A DNA stretch of 7,056 nt from Desulfovibrio sp. (lineage in GTDB: Bacteria; Desulfobacterota; Desulfovibrionia; Desulfovibrionales; Desulfovibrionaceae). The notes beneath the pieces are model-generated. The model searched no databases, was not told the DNA's origin, and saw only the letters and a program-made list of their open reading frames with translations. Positions 4,817-7,056 of this stretch are shown here, in pieces; position 1 is the stretch's first letter, and every line of letters begins with the position of its first letter. Made by a program: the position numbers and the translations under genes. Where the stretch lies: positions 1 to 7,056 of the forward strand of contig JAIWOE010000191.1 of NCBI GenBank assembly GCA_020217165.1, read 5' to 3'.

Positions 4817-6814
4817 GTGCCGCACATCCCGCTGTTGCCGGAACTCATCGCCGTGTTCGGGTGCTGCATCATTGCAATTTTTCTGTGCTTCCGGATGAAG
4901 CTGCCTGCAATTGTGGGGGTGCTCATCACCGGCGTGCTGGTGGGCCCCGGTGGATTCGGCCTGATAAGCGATGTGCATGCCGTTGAATCCATTGCGGAAC
5001 TCGGCGTCATCCTGCTCATGTTCACCATCGGCCTGGAACTCTCCCTGGGAGAGCTCAAAGCCTTGAAAAAACCCGTGCTCGTTGGCGGCGGGCTGCAGGT
5101 GGTCTTCACCATCGCCCTGATTTTCGAGCTGGGCCTGAATCAGGGTTTTGAGACCGGTTCGGCCATCCTGGCCGGGTTCCTGGTGGCGTTGTCCTCCACG
5201 GCCATTGTCATCAAGCTGCTGCAGGAACGCTCGGAACTGGCGGCGCCGCACGGGCGCGTCATGCTGGCGGTATTGATTTTTCAGGACATCATTGTCGCAC
5301 CCATGATGCTTCTGACGCCGTTTCTGGGGTCGGATTCGCCGGACCTGGGCCGCTCCCTGATGCTCCTGGGGTTCAAGGCCGTGGGCGTGATGGCGGTGGT
5401 GTGGTTCCTGGCCAAGTTCGTGGTGCCGCGGCTGTTGCTGGCCGTGCTGCGCACCCGCAGCCGGGAGCTGTTTTTGCTGAGTGTGCTGGTGCTGTGCCTG
5501 GCCATCGCCATGTTCACGGCCTGGGTGGGGCTGTCCATCTCCCTGGGGGCCTTCCTGGCCGGTCTCATCATCGCCCAGACGGATTACGCCCTCTCGGCCC
5601 TGGAAGGGGTGCACCCGTTCCGGGACGTGTTTACCAGCCTGTTTTTCGTCTCCATCGGCATGCTGCTGGACGTGCAGTTCATGCTGGACAACCTGCCCCT
5701 GGTGCTGGGCGCGGCAGCAGCAGTGCTGCTGTGCAAGGCCGTGGTGGCCGGTGGCGCCACGGTGGTCCTGGGCTACCCATTGCGCATCGCCGTGCTGGTG
5801 GGGATGGGCCTTTCGCAGGTGGGGGAATTCTCCTTTGTGCTGGCCAAGGTCGGTTCCGACGCTGGGCTGCTGACCACTGAGCACTACCAGCTGTTCCTGG
5901 CCATCAGCATCCTGACCATGTTGACCGCGCCGTTTTGCATTGCCGGTTCGCACCGGGTCTCGCGCTGGGTCAGTGAACTACCCGGCCTGGGGGCGTGGCG
6001 GGAGCGCTCCATGGTGCAGGATGAGCCCAAATCCACCCTCAAGGATCACGTGATCATCGTGGGCTTTGGCCTGGGCGGCCGGCAGCTGGCCCAGGCGGCC
6101 AAGTCCTCCAATATTCCGTATTGCGCCGTAGAAATGAACCCGGACACCGTGCGCACGGAAAAGGCCAAGGGCGAACCCATCAGCCATGGCGATGCCGGCC
6201 TGCCCGAAGTCCTCAAGCACCTGGGCGTGGAGCAGGCCAAGGTGGTGGCCGTGGTGGTGGCAGACCCCATCTCCGCCCGCCGGGTCACGCAGGTGGCAAA
6301 ATCCCTGAATCCGGAAATCCGTCTGGTGGTGCGTACGCGCTACGTGGCCGAGGTGGAGCCCCTGCGGCACATGGGGGCGGATGATGTGGTGGCCGAGGAA
6401 TTCGAGACGGCCATTGAAGTCTTTGCCCGGGTGCTGCGAGCCTACCTGGTGCCGCACGTGACCATTGAACGCTACGCCCGGGAGGTGCGCCAGGAGGGCT
6501 ATGAGCTGCTGCGCCGTGGCCAGCCAGTCCATAACCCATTGCATACGCTAGACAATTCATTTTCTGGCTTCGAGGTCAGTGGCCTGACAGTGGAGGAAGG
6601 AGCCGTGCTGGATGGCCAGACCCTGGAAGAAACCGGCCTGCGCAAACGCCATGGCCTGACCGTGGTGGCCGTGCAGCGCGGCGGGGAGTTGTTTGCCAAC
6701 CCCGACGGCGCCTTCCGGCTCCAGGCAGGGGACGTGGCCTATCTCTTCGGATCCCAGAAGGATGTGGCCTCCCGCGTGGGCCTCTTCGAAGTCCGCCACA
6801 AGGCCTGGGCCTAG
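4817..6814 (+). CDS. CPA2-family cation:proton antiporter with RCK (TrkA-N/TrkA-C) domains
   Basis: This is a 665-residue inner-membrane transporter of the KefB/KefC/YbaL type, expected to exchange K+ (or Na+) for protons. The membrane domain (about 1-385, roughly a dozen helices) has VLITGVLVGPGGFGL (35-49), LGVILLMFTIGLELS (62-76), a helix-breaking SSTAIVIK stretch (126-133), the KefC-like ion-site pair Gln156-Asp157 in FQDI, and the LFFVSIGMLLD segment. The TrkA-N domain starts near 408 with GFGLGG (416-421) and Glu439 at the end of the second strand, where the nucleotide ribose should bind. A TrkA-C domain follows at about 585-662. KefC itself usually lacks TrkA-C, so a glutathione-gated role is not implied; ligand gating by nucleotide is the more cautious reading. 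The start is GTG 4817 with GGAGG at 4808-4812. The gene is divergent from the DUF1538/PII operon across 52 bp, suggesting a shared role in cation and pH homeostasis. Na+ versus K+ preference cannot be read from the sequence. Confidence 0.93.
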   Translation: MPHIPLLPELIAVFGCCIIAIFLCFRMKLPAIVGVLITGVLVGPGGFGLISDVHAVESIAELGVILLMFTIGLELSLGELKALKKPVLVGGGLQVVFTIALIFELGLNQGFETGSAILAGFLVALSSTAIVIKLLQERSELAAPHGRVMLAVLIFQDIIVAPMMLLTPFLGSDSPDLGRSLMLLGFKAVGVMAVVWFLAKFVVPRLLLAVLRTRSRELFLLSVLVLCLAIAMFTAWVGLSISLGAFLAGLIIAQTDYALSALEGVHPFRDVFTSLFFVSIGMLLDVQFMLDNLPLVLGAAAAVLLCKAVVAGGATVVLGYPLRIAVLVGMGLSQVGEFSFVLAKVGSDAGLLTTEHYQLFLAISILTMLTAPFCIAGSHRVSRWVSELPGLGAWRERSMVQDEPKSTLKDHVIIVGFGLGGRQLAQAAKSSNIPYCAVEMNPDTVRTEKAKGEPISHGDAGLPEVLKHLGVEQAKVVAVVVADPISARRVTQVAKSLNPEIRLVVRTRYVAEVEPLRHMGADDVVAEEFETAIEVFARVLRAYLVPHVTIERYAREVRQEGYELLRRGQPVHNPLHTLDNSFSGFEVSGLTVEEGAVLDGQTLEETGLRKRHGLTVVAVQRGGELFANPDGAFRLQAGDVAYLFGSQKDVASRVGLFEVRHKAWA

Positions 6815-6849
6815 GAGGCATCTCCCGTATTTATTGTTGCAATTCCAAA

Positions 6850-6866
6850 AAGTTACTGCATAACTT
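6850..6866. terminator. Small AT-rich hairpin after the antiporter gene
   Basis: AAGTTA (6850-6855) and TAACTT (6861-6866) form a perfect 6-bp stem around CTGCA, 35 nt after the antiporter stop. Read on the minus strand the stem is followed at once by TTTTT, as in a weak intrinsic terminator. On the plus strand it is followed by AT-rich DNA without a T-run. It sits in an AT-rich stretch (about 6827-6879) in which I see no gene. Confidence 0.3.
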
Positions 6867-6879
6867 ATATAAATAAGCA

Positions 6880-6916
6880 CGAGGGGAATCATCCGTTCCA
6901 AAGGATTTTCCCCTCG
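6880..6916 (-). terminator. GC-rich hairpin, probable terminator between convergent genes
   Basis: CGAGGGGAA (6880-6888) and TTCCCCTCG (6908-6916) make a perfect 9-bp stem, extended after a small internal loop by ATCC (6891-6894) with GGAT (6903-6906), leaving an 8-nt loop. It starts 26 nt after the stop of the minus-strand gene. In that direction it is followed by a T-rich but interrupted tract (GTGCTTATTTAT). It probably ends the minus-strand gene and may also stop antiporter transcripts. The lack of a clean U-run limits confidence. Confidence 0.55.
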
Positions 6917-6942
6917 AACCTCAGACGGTTGGAAGCACAGGC

Positions 6943-7056
6943 TTACGTCCTGACAACTTTGGTGGCCAGCTGCATGCTGGTGACCACATCCAGCATGTTC
7001 GTGGTTTCGCCCACGGCCTTGGTGGCCATAAGCCCAAAGTGTTCCAGGCAGGTCCC
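6943..7056 (-). CDS. C-terminal end of an unidentified protein, 5' part outside the window
   Basis: Only the last 37 codons and a TAA stop (6945-6943) are visible. The frame is open to the window edge. The residues are rich in Ala, Thr, Val and Met with a helical amphipathic look (for example TKAVGETTNMLDVVTSMQLA) and include one Cys-x2-His (C3, H6 of the visible part). I do not recognise the family. The call as coding rests on the codon-like third-position GC pattern and on the probable terminator just downstream. It converges with the antiporter gene. Confidence 0.55.
   Translation of the reverse strand, partial: GTCLEHFGLMATKAVGETTNMLDVVTSMQLATKVVRT

Noticed and set aside
253..4840. Recurring GTTGCCGG word on the plus strand
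   Set aside because: Most copies lie in coding sequence where the opposite strand reads Gly-Asn (GGC AAC) or similar; the spacing is irregular, so codon preference explains it better than a dispersed repeat.
4765..5112. N-terminal extension of the first DUF1538 gene
   Set aside because: It is antisense to the antiporter and is Ser/Thr/Pro-rich without membrane helices; the family's hydrophobic body starts after ATG 4764.
4787..5953. 388-codon minus-strand open frame over the antiporter
   Set aside because: It is extremely rich in Gln, His and Gly, as expected when leucine- and valine-rich membrane codons are read antisense.

Overview
The window is GC-rich, with strong C/G preference at third codon positions. 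Its gene styles (a DNIAHDLRSPLTR-type H-box kinase, tandem DUF1538 genes with a PII-like gene) fit a Gram-negative bacterium, most likely a Desulfovibrio-like member of the former Deltaproteobacteria. That placement comes from general impression, not from a database search. I see no rRNA, tRNA, CRISPR array, transposase or phage gene, so this looks like chromosomal core or near-core sequence.

Layout. (1) 1-1715, minus strand: a two-component system, with an OmpR/PhoB-type response regulator (1715 to 1035) followed after 175 bp by a membrane histidine kinase (859 to the window edge, ATPase domain missing). (2) 1716-1928: a divergent regulatory region. It holds a promoter for the regulator flanked by a 12-bp inverted repeat, and three short dyads ahead of the opposite gene. 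(3) 1929-2957, plus strand: a UDP-glucuronate decarboxylase (UDP-xylose synthase). (4) 4764-3000, minus strand: a tightly overlapping three-gene operon of two paralogous DUF1538 membrane proteins (UmpA/UmpB type) and a small PII-like protein. Both junctions are ATGA stop/start overlaps. (5) 4817-6814, plus strand: a CPA2-family cation:proton antiporter with cytoplasmic RCK (TrkA-N/TrkA-C) domains, divergent from the DUF1538 operon across only 52 bp. (6) 6815-7056: an AT-rich intergenic stretch, a GC-rich hairpin, and the last 37 codons of an unidentified minus-strand gene.

How the genes may work together. The regulator and kinase are a signalling pair, and the regulator may control itself and the divergent sugar-nucleotide gene through the shared intergenic region. 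The DUF1538 pair, the PII-like protein and the RCK antiporter look like one monovalent-cation/proton homeostasis locus: two transporter types, each with its own nucleotide-type sensor (a separate PII-like subunit and a fused RCK domain), sharing one compact promoter region. The PII-like protein lacks the uridylylated tyrosine and several ATP-contact residues of classical GlnB. It probably senses something other than the nitrogen signal and acts on the DUF1538 proteins. This is the most interesting part of the window.
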